DNA from: Komagataeibacter rhaeticus
GTDB taxonomy: Bacteria > Pseudomonadota > Alphaproteobacteria > Acetobacterales > Acetobacteraceae
Direction: 5' to 3'
DNA: 64,000 bases
NCBI RefSeq assembly: GCF_003207855.1
Contig: NZ_NKTZ01000007.1
Coordinates: 62,001-126,000, forward strand
Under the pieces are notes generated by a model, which searched no databases, was not told the origin of the DNA, and saw nothing but the letters and a program-made list of their open reading frames with translations. Numbering within the stretch: position 1 is the stretch's first letter; each line of letters starts with the position of its first letter. The translations under genes were made by a program, and so were the position numbers. This document shows, one piece after another, positions 62,957 through 64,000 of the stretch.

Positions 62957-63172
62957 TATTATTATTCCCGTGCCGGGACCGGCGTACCGGTCCGGCCTTC
63001 TTGCTTTGCCGCGTTCGTGTGCTGCAAGTGAATGCATACTGCCCGCAACAGCGCAAGTACGGGCTGCACACCTTCTGGTGACCACCCCCCGGCAGGCATG
63101 ATGCCCGGGCACGGGACAGTAAGGTCGGGAACAGTTGAAATATTACTTACTGAAAACGGTTTCCCTTTAAAT

Positions 63173-63205
63173 GAAAAAAGGGAAAAGCCTGACCGGCCTT
63201 TCCCC
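63173..63205 (-). terminator. Rho-independent terminator of the acoC-like transcript
   Basis: On the minus strand GGGAAAGGCC pairs (one mismatch) with GGCTTTTCCC across a 5-base loop and is followed by TTTTTT. It lies about 155 bases past the acoC-like stop codon and before xylB. Confidence 0.75.
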
Positions 63206-63264
63206 TCCATGCGCCTTTGACGCCTGCATTCACGACATGCCGCAAATCTTAAATAACCTTCTGA

Positions 63265-63331
63265 CAAGGCTTGTTTTTAAAGCCTAGAAGAACGCCACCT
63301 TCCTGAAAAGACGGCGCCCAGAAGCCTTCAT
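63265..63331. repeat. Composite hairpin repeat, degenerate copy
   Basis: AAGGCTT with AAAGCCT (module A position) is followed by AGAAGAACGCCACCTTCCTG, AAAAGACGGCGCCC and AGAAGCCTTCATG (module B and tail), in copy-1 orientation. It is just downstream of the acoC-like gene, between tandem minus-strand genes. Confidence 0.65.
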
Positions 63332-63359
63332 GTTTATCAAGGATTATTTTGAGCGGTTT

Positions 63360-64000
63360 TCAGGACGTGGCGACCTTCGTTTTTATGAACTCCTCAACAA
63401 TCGTATTGACGGCCGTGGCACTTTCAAGCTGGGGCATGTGCCCTATGTCCGCCAGCATGTGGCGGGTAATGGCGGCGGGCAGGCCCTCGGCCTGCGTTGC
63501 GGGCAGCACTTCATCCGCCTGCCCCCAGATCAGGGTGACCGGCATGTCGGCCGCCTGGATGTCGGGGCGCAGGTCATCACCCTGCTGGCCCGCGGGGAAG
63601 CAGGCGGCCGCGATCGTGCGCAATGCCGCCTCCGCCCCGTCCAGCCGTTTGTAGCGCAGCACGTCATCGGCCATGCGCCGCCCGATCAGCGATTTGTCAT
63701 GCACCAGGTATTTCAGCACATCCTGCAGGGCACGGACCCGGTCGGCCGCGATAAAGCCGTTGATGAAGTCCATGTTGATCTGGCGGCCCAGCCCGGCCGG
63801 GGCAACCAGCACAAGGGATGCCACCCGCTGCGGGGCCATGCGCGCAAGTGTCAGCGCAATGCCGCCACCCAGCGAATGCCCCATGACATGCACGCGCGGC
63901 AGGTCAAGGTGATCAAGTAACCGTATGGTTACACCAGCAAAGAATTCCAGCGTGCCCGGCCCCACATCCTTCGAGGAACCACCATGCCCCGGCAGGTCAA
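63360..64000 (-). CDS. Alpha/beta hydrolase-type C-terminal part of an AcoC-like acetyltransferase (truncated by window end)
   Basis: Only the C-terminal part, about 213 residues, is inside the window; the frame stays open to the right edge (DLPGHGGSSK at the border). The alpha/beta hydrolase features are HVMGHSLGGGIAL (nucleophile Ser), LVLVAPAGLGRQINMDFING, LIWGQADEVLP (Asp) and IGHMPQLE (His). The pattern, especially APAGLGxxIN and DVLRYKRLDG, is typical of the hydrolase-like C-terminus of acetoin dehydrogenase E2 proteins (AcoC), which carry an N-terminal lipoyl domain. That domain is not visible, so a plain hydrolase is possible. Confidence 0.75.
   Translation of the reverse strand, partial: DLPGHGGSSKDVGPGTLEFFAGVTIRLLDHLDLPRVHVMGHSLGGGIALTLARMAPQRVASLVLVAPAGLGRQINMDFINGFIAADRVRALQDVLKYLVHDKSLIGRRMADDVLRYKRLDGAEAALRTIAAACFPAGQQGDDLRPDIQAADMPVTLIWGQADEVLPATQAEGLPAAITRHMLADIGHMPQLESATAVNTIVEEFIKTKVATS

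Larger units (their letters stand above)
62957..63359. other. Intergenic region between the acoC-like gene and xylB
   Basis: About 400 bases without a gene. It contains a minus-strand terminator (63173-63205) and a composite hairpin repeat (63265-63331), both listed, plus the xylB promoter, which I could not pin down. Confidence 0.5.

Overview
The window looks like a chromosomal segment of an acetic acid bacterium (Acetobacteraceae, Alphaproteobacteria), most likely Komagataeibacter or a close relative. The evidence is the high G+C, the rpsT-mutM-ubiE order next to a DnaA box (the usual alphaproteobacterial neighbourhood of dnaA), and above all a large cluster matching acetan, the xanthan-like exopolysaccharide (EPS) of Komagataeibacter. 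Genus-level identity is inference from gene content only.

Layout. 1-13.3 kb is housekeeping: a DnaA box and rpsT terminator, rpsT, mutM, ubiE-coaBC-dut overlapping a two-gene ABC importer, msrA, valS, a TolC-type exporter channel, pcm and tRNA-Cys. 13.3-14.8 kb, just downstream of tRNA-Cys, is a lower-G+C patch with two hairpins and one gene with a possible uracil-DNA-glycosylase-like fold. 14.8-20.3 kb carries a lipoprotein with a hexanucleotide tandem repeat, an NCS1 permease, and a secreted GH20 hexosaminidase with a FucP-family sugar importer. 20.5-25.4 kb is a MocR regulator followed by a tightly overlapping operon (ABM-domain protein, MFS transporter, UPF0261/Tm-1 protein, TIM-barrel PEP-hydrolase-like protein) behind a 20-bp perfect palindromic operator. 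25.5-28.3 kb holds dps, a Fur-like dyad, a leader hairpin, an unrecognised gene and an SDR oxidoreductase.

28.4-54.6 kb is the exopolysaccharide cluster. It supplies precursors (rfbA, rfbB, rfbC, rfbD for dTDP-rhamnose; manC for GDP-mannose; ugd for UDP-glucuronate), seven sugar transferases, two membrane O-acyltransferases, a flippase, a polymerase, an outer-membrane export protein, a chain-length regulator with a tyrosine-kinase domain, a beta-barrel protein and a secreted GH5 glycanase. Seven transferases and two acyltransferases are what an acetylated heptasaccharide repeat (Glc-Glc backbone with a Man-GlcA-Glc-Glc-Rha branch) would need. 54.7-58.5 kb is an unassigned cassette: a GT-A-like protein, a DegT aminotransferase and a flavoprotein. 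58.8-64 kb is carbohydrate metabolism: sugar porter, MRJP/SMP-30-like protein, xylB, and the C-terminal part of an acoC-like acyltransferase/hydrolase cut by the window end.

The strongest unexplained signal is a dispersed composite inverted repeat (two A/T-centred hairpins, about 80 bp) present in nine recognisable copies. It lies in six of the seven convergent gene junctions of the window and never inside a gene, which suggests a mobile or amplified bidirectional terminator. Other leads are the MocR/Tm-1 operon, the DegT/flavoprotein cassette, an altered zinc finger in MutM, and the Fur-like-box gene of unknown function.
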